Positions 1 through 13,075 are shown, numbered from the stretch's first letter. The stretch: DNA of 64,000 nt from DASRJG01 sp964647625 (GCA_964647625.1 CAZYHZ010000009.1:1-64000); one strand, 5' to 3'. The notes: generated by a model from the letters alone, not told the origin. Program-made: numbers and translations.

Positions 1-985
1 CGCGGTCGCGCTCGGTCAGCGCGCAGTTTCCGCCCTGCTCGGCCGCGAGGTCGACCACCACCGACCCGGTTCGCATGGCGACGACGGCCCCCGACGTCAA
101 GAGTTTCGGTGCCGGCTTTCCGGGGATCAGCGCGGTCGTGATGACGATGTCCGCGTCCTTCGCGTGGCCGGCGATGAATTCCTGCTCCGCCGCGAGGTAG
201 GCGTCGCTCATCTGCTTGGCGTAGCCGCCCTCGCCCTCGCCCTTCTCGTCGAAATCGAACTTGACGAACTGTCCGCCCAAGCTCTCGACCTGCTCGCGAA
301 CGGCCTCGCGCGTGTCGAACGCCTTGACCGCGGCGCCGAGCGATTTCGCGCAGCCGACGGCCGCGAGCCCCGCAACACCCGCCCCCAGGACCAGGACGTT
401 CGCCGGCCGGACGCTTCCGGCCGCGGTGATCTGCCCGCCGAGAAACCGGCCGTACAGCGACGCCGCTTCGATCACCGCGCGATAGCCCGCGATGTTCGCC
501 ATCGCGGAAAGCGCGTCGAGCTTCTGCGCGCGAGAGATCCGCGGCACCGCGTCCATGGCGAGCACGGTCGCTTTCCGGCGCGCGAGCCGCTCGACGACGT
601 CTGTGTTCAGCGCGGGCCAGATGAACGAGATCAGCCGCGCGCCGTCTTTGAGCAGCTCGGCCTCGTGCCGGCCGAGGGCCGCGTTCATCTCGGGCTCCCG
701 CACCTTGACGATCAGGTCGGCTTCCGACCAGACCGAAAGCGCGTCGGGAGCGATGCGCGCGCCGGCCTCGACGTACGCGTGGTCCAGAAACGCCGCCTCG
801 TCGCCCGCGCCGGTCTCGACGAGGACGTCAAAGCCCAGCTTCGCGAGCTTCGCCGCCATGCGAGGGACGACGGCGACCCGGCGCTCGCCGGGATGGATCT
901 CCTTCGGAACCCCGAGCACCATGCGCCCGGGGGGTTGTGGCAAGAGCGGCGCCGCTTCGGGCTTGGTTTCGACAGCGTCCGTCAC
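1..985 (-). CDS. pntA: NAD(P) transhydrogenase subunit alpha (PntA), C-terminus cut by window edge
   Basis: Catalytic NAD(H)-binding subunit of the proton-translocating transhydrogenase, which exchanges hydride between NADH and NADP+. About 328 codons are present; the C-terminus lies beyond the left edge. The N-terminal core reads GVPKEIHPGERRVAVVPRMA, typical of the PntA/alanine dehydrogenase family, and a Rossmann motif GAGVAGLAAVGCAKSLGA follows about 190 residues from the start. The family usually starts close to GVPKE, which fits the ATG at 922, but that codon has no Shine-Dalgarno. A GTG at 985 has a G-rich stretch 7 bases upstream and would add a short Pro-rich leader, so I use it. Alanine dehydrogenase is the main alternative; the KEIHPGERRVAVVP wording and the sequence around the NAD motif favour PntA. 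Confidence 0.85.
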   Translation of the reverse strand, partial: MTDAVETKPEAAPLLPQPPGRMVLGVPKEIHPGERRVAVVPRMAAKLAKLGFDVLVETGAGDEAAFLDHAYVEAGARIAPDALSVWSEADLIVKVREPEMNAALGRHEAELLKDGARLISFIWPALNTDVVERLARRKATVLAMDAVPRISRAQKLDALSAMANIAGYRAVIEAASLYGRFLGGQITAAGSVRPANVLVLGAGVAGLAAVGCAKSLGAAVKAFDTREAVREQVESLGGQFVKFDFDEKGEGEGGYAKQMSDAYLAAEQEFIAGHAKDADIVITTALIPGKPAPKLLTSGAVVAMRTGSVVVDLAAEQGGNCALTERDR

Positions 986-1102
986 GAAGGACCCCCAACC
1001 GAATCCGTCGATCGGCCCCGCATGGTAATCGAACGGTTAGTATTCCGCCCGGCAAACAGGCTTTATCGTGTCCCGAAGCTCGACCAAGGAGTGGGCGTTG
1101 CC

Positions 1103-2329
1103 ATGCCGGTGATCGAGATCCGGACCGAAGTGCCGCTGCCGTCGACCGACGTCGCGGCTTGGCTCGGTCGTCCGGGGGCCGCCGAGCGCCTGTCCCTTCC
1201 GTGGCGTGGCGGGTTCGAGTGGTTCCCCCTCGCGGACACGCGGCGCATCCCCACGGTCACCGATGCGCCGGGCGGCCGCGCCGCCATCGTCGACCGGATC
1301 GTCTACACGCCGCCGTTCGGTGCCGTGGGCGAGAAGCTTCTCGATCCGCTCTTCCGGGGAGACGTCGAGCGCGAGCTGCGGTTCCGTCGATCGATCCTCT
1401 CCGGGGATCTCCTGCGTCACGCGCCGTACGTGAAGACCGAGCCGCTTCGCGTCGCGGTCACGGGCGCGTCCGGCCTCGTCGGCTCGCAGCTGTGCGCGTT
1501 CCTGACGGCGGGGGGACACAAGGTCCTCCGGTTCGCGCGCGGGAGGACCGCACGCGCGGGCGAGATCGGCTGGGACCCGGCGACGGGACGTCTCGATCAC
1601 GAAGCGCTGGAAGGGCTCGACGCGGTCGTCCACCTCGCCGGCGAAAGCCTGTCCGGGGGCCGCTGGACCGAAGCGCGCAAGCAGGCCATCCGGTCGTCGC
1701 GCGTCGAGGGGACGAAGCTGCTCGCCGAAGGCCTGGCGGTCTTGCGCAATCCGCCGCACGTTTTCCTGAGCGCATCGGCGGTCGGCTACTACGGCGATCG
1801 CGGCGAAGAGCGGGTCGAGGAAACCGCGGGCGCGGGAACGGGATTCCTCGCCGAGGTCGCGCGTGCGTGGGAGGTCGCGACGGCGCCGGCGTTTCTTTCC
1901 GGGATCCGCACGGTCACCATGCGGTTCGGCATCGTGCTCACCGCGCGCGGCGGCGCGCTCGCGAAGATGCGGCTGCCGTTCTCGCTCGGAGCGGGCGGGC
2001 CGATCGGCACGGGGAGGCAGGGATTCTCCTGGGTCGCGCTCGACGATCTGATCTACGCGATCTATCACCTGATGCGTCAGGACGACATCCGCGGCGCCGT
2101 CAACGTGGTCGCCCCGGCACCGCTGTCGCAAGAAGAGTTCGCCGCCGCGTACGCGCGCTCGCTCCATCGCCCGGCGCTCGTTTCGCTTCCCGCGGGGGTC
2201 GTCAAGACCGTGTTCGGCGAGCTGGGCGAAGAGATGCTGCTCGGCGGACAGTACGTCGTCCCGGCGAACCTGCGGAAATCCGGATACAAGTGGGCCGTGA
2301 CGCGGATCGAGGACGCGCTCGAGCGCTAG
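1103..2329 (+). CDS. TIGR01777-type NAD-dependent epimerase with N-terminal SRPBCC domain
   Basis: About 408 residues. The first ~135 residues look like an SRPBCC (START-like) ligand-binding domain; an extended SDR domain follows with the nucleotide motif VTGASGLVGSQLCAFL and an SDR-type segment SASAVGYYGDRGEE. The last ~50 residues match the DUF1731-like tail of the YfcH family (VVPANLRKSGYKW). The frame is open far upstream, but ATG 1103 has AAGGAG 12 bases before it and begins the recognisable domain. The substrate is unknown for the family. The stop is 12 bases before the M16 peptidase gene, so the three rightward genes probably form one transcript. Confidence 0.85.
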   Translation: MPVIEIRTEVPLPSTDVAAWLGRPGAAERLSLPWRGGFEWFPLADTRRIPTVTDAPGGRAAIVDRIVYTPPFGAVGEKLLDPLFRGDVERELRFRRSILSGDLLRHAPYVKTEPLRVAVTGASGLVGSQLCAFLTAGGHKVLRFARGRTARAGEIGWDPATGRLDHEALEGLDAVVHLAGESLSGGRWTEARKQAIRSSRVEGTKLLAEGLAVLRNPPHVFLSASAVGYYGDRGEERVEETAGAGTGFLAEVARAWEVATAPAFLSGIRTVTMRFGIVLTARGGALAKMRLPFSLGAGGPIGTGRQGFSWVALDDLIYAIYHLMRQDDIRGAVNVVAPAPLSQEEFAAAYARSLHRPALVSLPAGVVKTVFGELGEEMLLGGQYVVPANLRKSGYKWAVTRIEDALER

Positions 2330-2341
2330 GATGCGAGTTCC

Positions 2342-3658
2342 ATGCTCCCCGCGCTGATTCTGGCCGGTCTCGTCCAAACGACGCTTCCGAACGGGCTCGA
2401 GGTGACGATCCTCCCGGATCCGACGATGCCCATCGTCGCGACGCAGGTCTGGTACCACGTGGGCTCGGCGAACGAAGAGAGGCGCAGCCGTGGTCTCGCG
2501 CACTTGTTCGAGCACTTGATGTTCGGCGCGACCGCAACGCACGCGCGCGGAGACTACGGAAAGTTCGTGACGAACGTCGGCGGCGACGACAACGCCTACA
2601 CGACACCCGACGAGACGATCTACGTTTCGGAGGTCCCTCCCGGGGCCGCCGCCGACATCGTCCGGTTCGAAGCCGATCGCATGCGCAATCTCGTGCTCAG
2701 CCAGGAAAACCTCGACAACGAGAAGAAGATCGTCACCGAGGAGCTGCGCCTTCGCACCGAGAACGATCCGATGGCTCGCCTGCTCATCCAGGCGCAGCGG
2801 GCCCTGCTGCACGATCATCCGTACGCGTACGACCCCTCGGGATCGAAAGACGACGTCGCGGCGGCGACCGTCGATGGGTGCCGGGAGTTCTACGACCGCT
2901 ACTATCATCCCAACAACGCTCACATCGTCGTGGTCGGCCCGGTCGATGCCGACGGCGAGCTGCGCGCGATCGAATCGGCGTTCGGCGCGCTGCCCCATGG
3001 GGGCGAAGCCGCGGCCGACGTGCCCGCGCTCGACCGGTGGACGTTTCCATCCGGGCTGACGCTCAAGGAGGACATCCCGCCGGTCGAGGTCGCGCTGATC
3101 GGAGCCCCGCTTCCGCCGGCCGACGCCAAGGACGCGATGGCGGTCGAGGTGATGCTCGAGGTGCTCGCCGGAGGCGCCGTCGATCCGCTCCACGAGATCG
3201 TCGTGACGCGCCGCCGCAAGGCCGTCGAGGCGGGAATCCAGACGATTCGACTGAGGCGCGGCGGGGGACTCGTCTTCTATTCCGCCAGCCTTCCTTACCG
3301 GCGGGAGGCGACCGCCATGCGCATCCTGAACGACGCGATCGCCGAGCTTGACGCGATGCGATGGCTCACGCCGGAGTCGCTCGAGGCCGGCAAGCGCCGC
3401 CTGATCGAAGATGCCGCGGCCGATTCCGTGTTCGCGGAGCAGCGCGCGGAGGCCATCGGCCAGGCTCAGTGGTGGGGCGGCGACGCCCGGCTCGCGCTCA
3501 ACCGGCAGGAGCGCATCGATGCGGTGACGCGCGCCGACGTCGAAGCCGCCTGGAGCACCTACGTTCGAAACGCGAAGCGGATTCGCGTCTACGCGAAGCC
3601 CGAGCACGTTCCCTTTCTCATCAGGATGTTCGGATGGCTGTACCCGCTCTTCTCCTAG
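2342..3658 (+). CDS. M16 family zinc peptidase, catalytic subunit
   Basis: 438 residues with a short hydrophobic N-terminus (LPALILAGLVQ) that suggests export. The inverzincin motif HxxEH is present as HLFEHLMF near residue 57, with the downstream acidic ligand region (EELRLRTEND) and the YDPSGSKDDV segment usual for M16B proteases. M16 enzymes act as clam-shell pairs, with one subunit carrying zinc and the other a substrate-binding pair; the next gene supplies such a partner. The two overlap by 25 bases, which suggests translational coupling and a stoichiometric heterodimer in the periplasm. Confidence 0.9.
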   Translation: MLPALILAGLVQTTLPNGLEVTILPDPTMPIVATQVWYHVGSANEERRSRGLAHLFEHLMFGATATHARGDYGKFVTNVGGDDNAYTTPDETIYVSEVPPGAAADIVRFEADRMRNLVLSQENLDNEKKIVTEELRLRTENDPMARLLIQAQRALLHDHPYAYDPSGSKDDVAAATVDGCREFYDRYYHPNNAHIVVVGPVDADGELRAIESAFGALPHGGEAAADVPALDRWTFPSGLTLKEDIPPVEVALIGAPLPPADAKDAMAVEVMLEVLAGGAVDPLHEIVVTRRRKAVEAGIQTIRLRRGGGLVFYSASLPYRREATAMRILNDAIAELDAMRWLTPESLEAGKRRLIEDAAADSVFAEQRAEAIGQAQWWGGDARLALNRQERIDAVTRADVEAAWSTYVRNAKRIRVYAKPEHVPFLIRMFGWLYPLFS

Positions 3659-4881
3659 CCGCCGTCGCGACGTGGGCGGTCGATCCGGGAACCGACGGCG
3701 TTCTCGTCGAGGACCACCGCGCTCCGATCGTGAACGTCGTGGTCGAGTTCCCTGCCGGGAGCTGGTCGCCGTGGGTGCGCACGCATCACGCGGAAACCGC
3801 CTTCGACTACCAGGATCGCGACTCGAAGCGCGCGCTGCAGTCCCGCGCCGACCGGCTGGCGGCATCGATCGATCTCGACGTCGGCGATCGCTCGAGCACG
3901 CTGCGGCTGCGGTGCCTGCGCGGCGATCTCGACGCGGCGCTCGTGCTCGTGCGGGACGTTCTGGCGAACACCGACTACGACGCCCACGAGCTGAAGCGGG
4001 CGCGCCACGAGTCGTCGATCCTCTGGAGAGGAAACGACACGGACGTGGGCTTCCGGATGTCGCAAGCATCCGCGAGGCGTCTGTTCGCACCCGGCGATCC
4101 GCGACGGCTTCCCTACGAAGGGCCCGATCCCGTGGGGACGGATCCGGCGCAGCTCGCCGCGACGCGCGATCTCCTGATCCGGCTGCCCGGCCGCGTGATC
4201 GGGTTCGCCGGGGATCTGACCGAGGCCGACGCGAGGCGGGCCGCCGAGAGCTTGCTGCCCGCGCCCACCACGTCCCCGCCCGCCGACCTGCCCCCACGCC
4301 TTCAGCACCTCGTCGACGCGACGGGGGAGAAGTCGGAAGACGTCAAGATCCGGAACCTCACCCAGGTTTATCTGTGGCTCGTTCGCGACTCGCTCCCGTG
4401 GAACGATCCGAGGCGCCCGGCGTTCCTGGTCGCCGACCACGTGCTCGGCGGGCACTTCTACTCCCGGCTGTACGTCGCCTTGCGCCACGAATCCGGCGAC
4501 ACCTACGGCGCGGGAACGCGCGAGCGCGGGGACGTCGTCCCCAATTCGTACTCTGCGACGACGTTCACCCGCGTCGCCAACGCGAGCGCCATCGAGGCCA
4601 AGCTCCGCGCCGTGCTCGACGTGTTCCACGCGAAGGGCATCACCGCAGACGAGCGAGCGGGAGCCGTGTCGTACCTGCGCGGCAGTCGCTCCTTCGACCG
4701 GCAATCCGCGGGTCAGATTCTCAATCGCTATCTCACCGAGCGCCGGCTGGGCCTCGCGCCGGGGACCCTCGACGACCTCGCAGAGCGCGCCGCCTCACTG
4801 ACGCTCGACGACGTCAACGCCTTCATCCGCGATTACTACGATCCCGCGAAATTCATCTTGCTCCGCGCAGTGCCGAAGTAG
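3634..4881 (+). CDS. M16 family peptidase-like, non-catalytic partner subunit
   Basis: 415 residues, starting at ATG 3634 inside the end of the previous gene; upstream residues in this frame are shadow sequence. The zinc motif is absent: the equivalent region reads WVRTHHAETAFDYQD, with no HxxEH. The C-terminal half keeps the M16 signature GGHFYSRLYVALRHESGDTYG, which in paired M16 enzymes contributes the substrate-gripping residues. A leader-like LLLAAVATW follows the start. The stop codon TAG is the first triplet of a 54-bp palindrome. Confidence 0.85.
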   Translation: MAVPALLLAAVATWAVDPGTDGVLVEDHRAPIVNVVVEFPAGSWSPWVRTHHAETAFDYQDRDSKRALQSRADRLAASIDLDVGDRSSTLRLRCLRGDLDAALVLVRDVLANTDYDAHELKRARHESSILWRGNDTDVGFRMSQASARRLFAPGDPRRLPYEGPDPVGTDPAQLAATRDLLIRLPGRVIGFAGDLTEADARRAAESLLPAPTTSPPADLPPRLQHLVDATGEKSEDVKIRNLTQVYLWLVRDSLPWNDPRRPAFLVADHVLGGHFYSRLYVALRHESGDTYGAGTRERGDVVPNSYSATTFTRVANASAIEAKLRAVLDVFHAKGITADERAGAVSYLRGSRSFDRQSAGQILNRYLTERRLGLAPGTLDDLAERAASLTLDDVNAFIRDYYDPAKFILLRAVPK

Positions 4882-4932
4882 GCGCCATTTTTTGAAAAAG
4901 GGGACTGTCCCCATTTCAAAAAATGGCGCCTA
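4879..4932. repeat. Perfect-armed palindrome supplying both convergent stop codons (GGGGACWGTCCCC family)
   Basis: Outer arms TAGGCGCCATTTTTTGAAA and TTTCAAAAAATGGCGCCTA flank a core GGGGACTGTCCCC. The outermost triplets are the TAG of the M16-like gene (4879-4881) and, on the other strand, the TAG of hemN (4930-4932). The T-run and stem could also act as a bidirectional terminator. The core is shared with copies at 22961, 23575, 46146 and 46347. Confidence 0.9.
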
Positions 4933-6342
4933 GACGGTGCGGGAGAAGGTCGGCTTGCCGCCGCTGCGCTGGTCGAGGTAGCGGTCGAAGATCATCGCGA
5001 CGTTGCGGATGAAGAAGCGGCCGAGACCGACGACCTCGATCTGATCGCGGCCCACGTGGACGAATCCATGCTCGACGGGACCGTCCGCCGCGGTCAGACG
5101 AGCGAGCTCGGGTGCGAAGTACGATCCGAAGTCGATCCCGAACTCGCGCTCGATCGCCCGCACGTCGAGCCAGAGGTTGCACATCAGCCGCGTGATCACA
5201 TCGCGCCGGATGCGATCGTCGTCGTCGAGCGGGAAGCCGCGCTCGATCGGGAGGCGCCCGGCGTCGAGCGCCTCGTAGTACCGCGAGAGCTTTTTCTCGT
5301 TCTGCGCGAACGCGCCCCGGATGTCTCCGATGCCTGAAACCCCGACGGCGACCATATCGGTTCCCATCTTCACGGTATAACCCATGAAGTTCCGATGGAG
5401 CCGGCGCTTGGATCGCGCTTCAGCCAGCTCGTCGCCGGGGACCGCGAAGTGGTCCATCCCGATCTCCAGATAGCCGGCCGAGAGGAAACGGTCGCGCGCG
5501 TCGAGGAACAGCTCCAGCTTGAGCTCGGGGGACGGGAGGTCTTCCGGCTCGATGCGCTTCTGCTGCGCCCGGATCCAGGGCACGTGAGCGTACGAGTAGA
5601 GCGCGATGCGGTCCGGGCGCATTCCGATCACGGTGTCCGCCGTGCGCGCGAATTTGTCTTTCGTCTGGAGCGGGAGGCCGTAGATGAGATCGAGGTTGAT
5701 CGAGCCGAAGCCGAGCGTGCGTCCGAGATCGTAGGTCGCACGGGTCTGCGCTTCGGTCTGGTGCCGGTCGACGGCCGCTTGAACGCCGGGATCGAAATCC
5801 TGCACGCCCATCGACAGGCGGTTGAACCCGAGGCGGCGCAGCAGGCGCATCTGCTCGGTCGACGTCACGCGCGGGTCGACCTCGACGGCGATCTCGGCGT
5901 CGGGCTCCAGGGTGAAGTGCTCCAGGACCTTCGCGTGCAGCGCCGCCATCTCGGCGGGCGTCAGGTGCGTCGGCGTTCCGCCGCCCCAGTGGTACTGGGA
6001 CACGGTGCGGCGGTTCGGGAGGTGGGATGCCAGGAGGTCGATTTCCCGGTGGAGGTAGTCGAGGTAACGCTCGACGATGCGCTCGTCCTTCGTGATCACG
6101 ACGTGGCAGCCGCAGAACGTGCAGCGATGCTCGCAGAACGGAAGGTGCGCGTAGAGCGAGAGGGGGCCGGGCGTCCCGTCGGCTTGAGACAGCCGCGTGG
6201 CGTAGTCGGCCGGGCCGAACGATTCGTTGAACTCGACGGCGGTCGGATACGAGGTGTAGCGGGGCCCCGGGCGGTCGTATCGGCGAAGCAGCTCGATCGT
6301 GATCCGGCCGTTTCCGCTCATCTTCGGCTCCGCCTTCGACAC
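4930..6342 (-). CDS. hemN: Oxygen-independent coproporphyrinogen III oxidase
   Basis: 470 residues. Radical-SAM enzyme that converts coproporphyrinogen III to protoporphyrinogen IX without oxygen. The cluster-binding CxxxCxxC is seen as CEHRCTFCGCH near residue 70, preceded by YAHLPFCE and followed by HWGGGTPTHL, all typical of true HemN rather than the HemW look-alike. The N-terminal RYTSYPTAVEF is the HemN signature. The start is GTG 6342 with GGAG 5 bases upstream; an internal ATG seven codons later also has a GGAG and could be used. Confidence 0.95.
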   Translation of the reverse strand: MSKAEPKMSGNGRITIELLRRYDRPGPRYTSYPTAVEFNESFGPADYATRLSQADGTPGPLSLYAHLPFCEHRCTFCGCHVVITKDERIVERYLDYLHREIDLLASHLPNRRTVSQYHWGGGTPTHLTPAEMAALHAKVLEHFTLEPDAEIAVEVDPRVTSTEQMRLLRRLGFNRLSMGVQDFDPGVQAAVDRHQTEAQTRATYDLGRTLGFGSINLDLIYGLPLQTKDKFARTADTVIGMRPDRIALYSYAHVPWIRAQQKRIEPEDLPSPELKLELFLDARDRFLSAGYLEIGMDHFAVPGDELAEARSKRRLHRNFMGYTVKMGTDMVAVGVSGIGDIRGAFAQNEKKLSRYYEALDAGRLPIERGFPLDDDDRIRRDVITRLMCNLWLDVRAIEREFGIDFGSYFAPELARLTAADGPVEHGFVHVGRDQIEVVGLGRFFIRNVAMIFDRYLDQRSGGKPTFSRTV

Positions 6343-6402
6343 GGCTCCAAGGTATCAGCACACCCTCCGGCTGGGCTATGATCGACGCGGGTCGAGGTCG
6401 CC

Positions 6403-8438
<2,036 letters not shown>

Positions 8439-8442
<4 letters not shown>

Positions 8443-8960
8443 CGAAGACGATGGTCGGTGCGCTCCTCGTGACGGTGGCGTTTCTTGCGGGCTCGGCGCA
8501 TGCGAAGGCCCCGACGAAGGCGGCGGCCGATCTCCAGTCCAAGAGCGGCTCGAGCGTGACCGGCACCGCGACGTTCACCAAGCAGGGCGGCAAGGTCTCG
8601 ATGACCGTGAAGCTCAAGGGGCTGACGCCCGGGACTCACGCCATCCACCTGCACGACAAGGGGGACTGCTCGGCACCCGACGCGGCGTCCGCCGGCGGTC
8701 ACTGGAACCCGACGTCGGAGGACCATGGGAAGTGGGGGCATTCACCCTACCATCGCGGCGACATCGGAAACCTCGTTGCCGACGCCAAGGGGAACGCGAC
8801 GCTGACCATCGCATCGGACGTGTGGACGCTCGGGGACGGGGCGACGACCGACGTTTTGGGCCATGCCGTGGTCGTGCACGCGAAGGAAGACGACTTCACG
8901 ACGCAACCCACCGGCAATGCCGGTGGGCGCGTCGCTTGCGGAGTCATCAAGGCCAAGTAA
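8439..8960 (+). CDS. sodC: Cu/Zn superoxide dismutase, exported
   Basis: 173 residues with a signal peptide (LLVTVAFLAGSAHA). Copper and zinc ligands are visible in HAIHLHDKGDC, GGHWNP, HRGDIGN and GHAVVVHAKEDD, and the disulfide cysteines are in GDC and RVACGV. It removes superoxide in the periplasm. It overlaps hutU by 4 bases, an unusual partner, so co-expression here is positional rather than an obvious pathway link. Confidence 0.95.
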
Positions 8961-8966
8961 GACGGT

Positions 8967-9866
8967 TCACTGCGGCTGCGCGTTGGTCCCGACGAGCGTC
9001 TCGGGGCTTTCGGACGGATGGGAGCCGCCGAGGCGCGCCAGCGAGCGCGCGGCCTTCCCGCCGGTGTCGCCGGCCTCGACGGCGGCGAGGTACTCGAGCT
9101 TGGCGTCGCTCAGGCGGCCGGTGCGCTCGTACGCCACGCCGAGGTTGTTGCGAACGTAGGCGACGTTCGGCAGGAGCGTCCGAGCGGTCTCGAGATGGGG
9201 GATCGCGTCCTGCGGCGTGCCGCGATCGATCAGCAGCAAGCCGAGCGTGTTCGCGACGTAGCCGTTGTCCGGTGCGATTTCCCGGGCCTTCGTGAGCGTG
9301 TCCGCCGCTTCGTCCGCGCGGCCGAGCTCCATCAGCGCCCGTCCGCGCTGATGAAGCGCGTCCGCGGACGTCGCGTCGACCGCGAGCGCGTGGTCCGCTG
9401 CGTCGAGCGCGCCGGTCCGGTCCCCGCGATCGTTGCGCACGCGCGCGAGGTTGATCCAGGTCTTGATCCGGGTGCCGTCGAGGCCCGCGCTCTCGACGAG
9501 GGCGGTCTCGGCGCCCGAAAGGTCGCCCGACCGCGCCAGCGCGAGGCCGAGCAGGTACCGTCCGTAGGCATCGGTTGGCCGGCCCTTCGCCGCGGTCGCG
9601 AGCGACTTTGCGGCGGCTTCGTACCGGCCTTGATCGAACTGCGCGACGCCGTCCTGCCAGGCGAGCTTTGCGGTCCGGGCGTCCACCGGAGCGGCCTCGG
9701 GAGCGGCCACCGGGGCCGGAGTGGACTTGACCGCGCTTTGCTCGACCGCGACCGTCTGCGGCCCGGGACGGGCGGGCTCGCCGCTCGCTCCCGAGCATCC
9801 GCAAAGCGTCGCGGCCGATGCGGTGAAGAGGACGACCAGTGTGGAGCGAGTGGCTGCGGATCTCAT
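8967..9866 (-). CDS. TPR-repeat lipoprotein
   Basis: 299 residues from ATG 9866; the frame is open upstream but only this start gives a signal peptide with lipobox (TASAATLCGC). After a Pro/Ala-rich linker come about six tetratricopeptide repeats (for example FDQGRYEAAAKSLATAAKG and NNLGVAYERTGRLSDAKLEY). Probably an outer-membrane or periplasmic scaffold. It lies 160 bases downstream of the response regulator on the same strand. No enzymatic motif is seen. Confidence 0.85.
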   Translation of the reverse strand: MRSAATRSTLVVLFTASAATLCGCSGASGEPARPGPQTVAVEQSAVKSTPAPVAAPEAAPVDARTAKLAWQDGVAQFDQGRYEAAAKSLATAAKGRPTDAYGRYLLGLALARSGDLSGAETALVESAGLDGTRIKTWINLARVRNDRGDRTGALDAADHALAVDATSADALHQRGRALMELGRADEAADTLTKAREIAPDNGYVANTLGLLLIDRGTPQDAIPHLETARTLLPNVAYVRNNLGVAYERTGRLSDAKLEYLAAVEAGDTGGKAARSLARLGGSHPSESPETLVGTNAQPQ

Positions 9867-10026
9867 GGGGCCCTTTCTTTCGGCCCGGGGAGATTTCCTT
9901 TCGGAAGGCCGGGCTGCACGGGATCCATGGCGAACGGCATGCCGAGGTCGATGTGCGGAATCTCGCGGAATCTTCAGGGAGGACCGCGCGCGCCGTGGGC
10001 CGCGCGACACGTGGTGTGTCCGCGTG

Positions 10027-11385
<1,359 letters not shown>

Positions 11386-11404
11386 GGCAGGATCCTCCCA
11401 CAGT

Positions 11405-12964
11405 TCAGGCGGGGCCGTCGATCGGAAGCGTGAGCGTCACGACCGCTCCCCCGGCCGGCCCCGTCGCGACGTGGAGCGAGCCCCCGTGCTCGACGGCGAT
11501 GCGCTGCGAGATCGCCATGCCGAGCCCCGTGCCGCCCCGGTCGGCGCGCGTCGTGAAATACGGCGTGAAGACCCGCCGTAGCGCCTCGGCGTCGAAGCCG
11601 CGTCCGGTGTCGGCCACGACGAACGAGACCGTGGCGCCCCTGCGGCGGATCGTCACGGTGATCCGGCGCTCCTGGCGCCCTTCGATGGCATCGAGCGCGT
11701 TGGCGATGACGTTCTTGAGCACACGGCCGATCTGCTCGGCGTCCGCGCAAATCGTTCCGGGCGCCTCCTCGACGCGCACGTCCACCGCGATGCTCATCGA
11801 GGCGATCCGCGCGGAGTACAACGCGAGCGCCTTGTCGAGGATCGCCCGTGGATCGCAAGCGCCCACGCTCGGCCTGGGAAGCTGAGCGAACCTTGCGAAC
11901 TCGTCGACCAGCGCTCGCAACGAAGCGACCTCCTCGAGAATCGTCTTCGATTCGATGGCGAGCGCGGCATCGAACGTCTCCGGTGATCGCTCGCGCGCGC
12001 GCTTCAGGTTTTCCACGGCAAGCTGGATCGGAGACAGGGGATTCTTGATCTCGTGAGCGAGCCTTCTCGCGATCTCCTCCCACGCCGCCGTGCGCTCGGC
12101 GGTCAGCCGCTTGCGCTCGCTGGCCGCCAGCGCGTCGAGCATCTGATCGAACGCGACCGTCAGGCGCCGCGTCTCGTCCTTTTCCGGAAGCAGCGTGATC
12201 GGATGCGCGCGCTCTCTCGAGATCGCCTCGGCACGCTCGGCCAGGCGGCGGATCGGCCGCGAGATGCGGCTCGCGAGGAATCCGCCGACGACGAGCGCCG
12301 CCACCAAGGCCGAGGCCGCGACGCCGGCGAACGATCGCAGGAACTCCATCCGGATCTCTCGCGTGTTCGCGGCCGGGACCGCCACGCACAGCGTCGCGCT
12401 CGCGTCGATCGGGATCGTCGCGCGGGGCTCCGGGCACGAGCCGGGATCGAGCGGCCCGAGACGTGTGGTCTCGCCGGTCATCTCGCTGACACGTTTCGCG
12501 AACGGCTCCGCAAGCACGCGTCGAACCGAGAGCGTGAGCGATTCCCTTTCGGCGACGACCGTGCGGCGCTCCGTCAAGAGCGCCGTTCCCGGGGCGGCAG
12601 ACGGCGTTTCGGACGAAGCGACGAGCGCGCCATCGGTGCTCGTGATCTCGACGCTATCCAGCCGGAATCTCTCCGCGAGATTCGAAGCGACGGAGCGAGC
12701 CGCGGTCTCGGGGCCTCGGACCAGCGTGATCTGGTCCGCGGTGCTGCCCGAGAGCGCCGCCGCCGCACGGTCGGCGTCGGCGCGAAGGGCGGCCCGCTCC
12801 TCGGCCAGCACGGCGGACGCCTGGCTTCCAGCGGTCGCGACGCGCCGCGCGGTCTCGTCCCGGGCCCGCCTTTCCGCCTGGGTCAGGGGTACGATCAGCA
12901 CGACCGCCATCGGAAGGAGCGCCGCGAGCGCCAGAACGGCGACGATTCGGGCCCCGAGCGTCAT
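11405..12964 (-). CDS. Membrane sensor histidine kinase (NtrY-like)
   Basis: 519 residues: TM helix 8-26, periplasmic sensor region of about 180 residues, second TM about 213-232, HAMP (ISRPIRRLAERAEAI), phosphoacceptor box RRLAHEIKNPLSPIQ, then N box (NVIANALDAIEG), G1 (DTGRGF) and G2 (GGTGLGMAIS). The arrangement and H-box wording resemble NtrY, the usual partner of NtrX-type regulators; the gene directly downstream is such a regulator. The stimulus is unknown. Confidence 0.93.
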   Translation of the reverse strand: MTLGARIVAVLALAALLPMAVVLIVPLTQAERRARDETARRVATAGSQASAVLAEERAALRADADRAAAALSGSTADQITLVRGPETAARSVASNLAERFRLDSVEITSTDGALVASSETPSAAPGTALLTERRTVVAERESLTLSVRRVLAEPFAKRVSEMTGETTRLGPLDPGSCPEPRATIPIDASATLCVAVPAANTREIRMEFLRSFAGVAASALVAALVVGGFLASRISRPIRRLAERAEAISRERAHPITLLPEKDETRRLTVAFDQMLDALAASERKRLTAERTAAWEEIARRLAHEIKNPLSPIQLAVENLKRARERSPETFDAALAIESKTILEEVASLRALVDEFARFAQLPRPSVGACDPRAILDKALALYSARIASMSIAVDVRVEEAPGTICADAEQIGRVLKNVIANALDAIEGRQERRITVTIRRRGATVSFVVADTGRGFDAEALRRVFTPYFTTRADRGGTGLGMAISQRIAVEHGGSLHVATGPAGGAVVTLTLPIDGPA

Positions 12965-13075
12965 TTCCGGCGGAGTATAGGGGCCCCGGCCGACTATTCG
13001 AGCGCCACCGTCGTATTACGGGGTGTCCGGCCACGATCGGGTTGGATCGAAGGGTGCCGGAAAGGAGTCGAATTC

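Noticed and set aside
1037..4297. A 1086-codon minus-strand open frame opposite the epimerase and M16 genes
   Set aside because: Arg/Asp-rich, low-complexity antisense shadow of real plus-strand genes in high-GC DNA.
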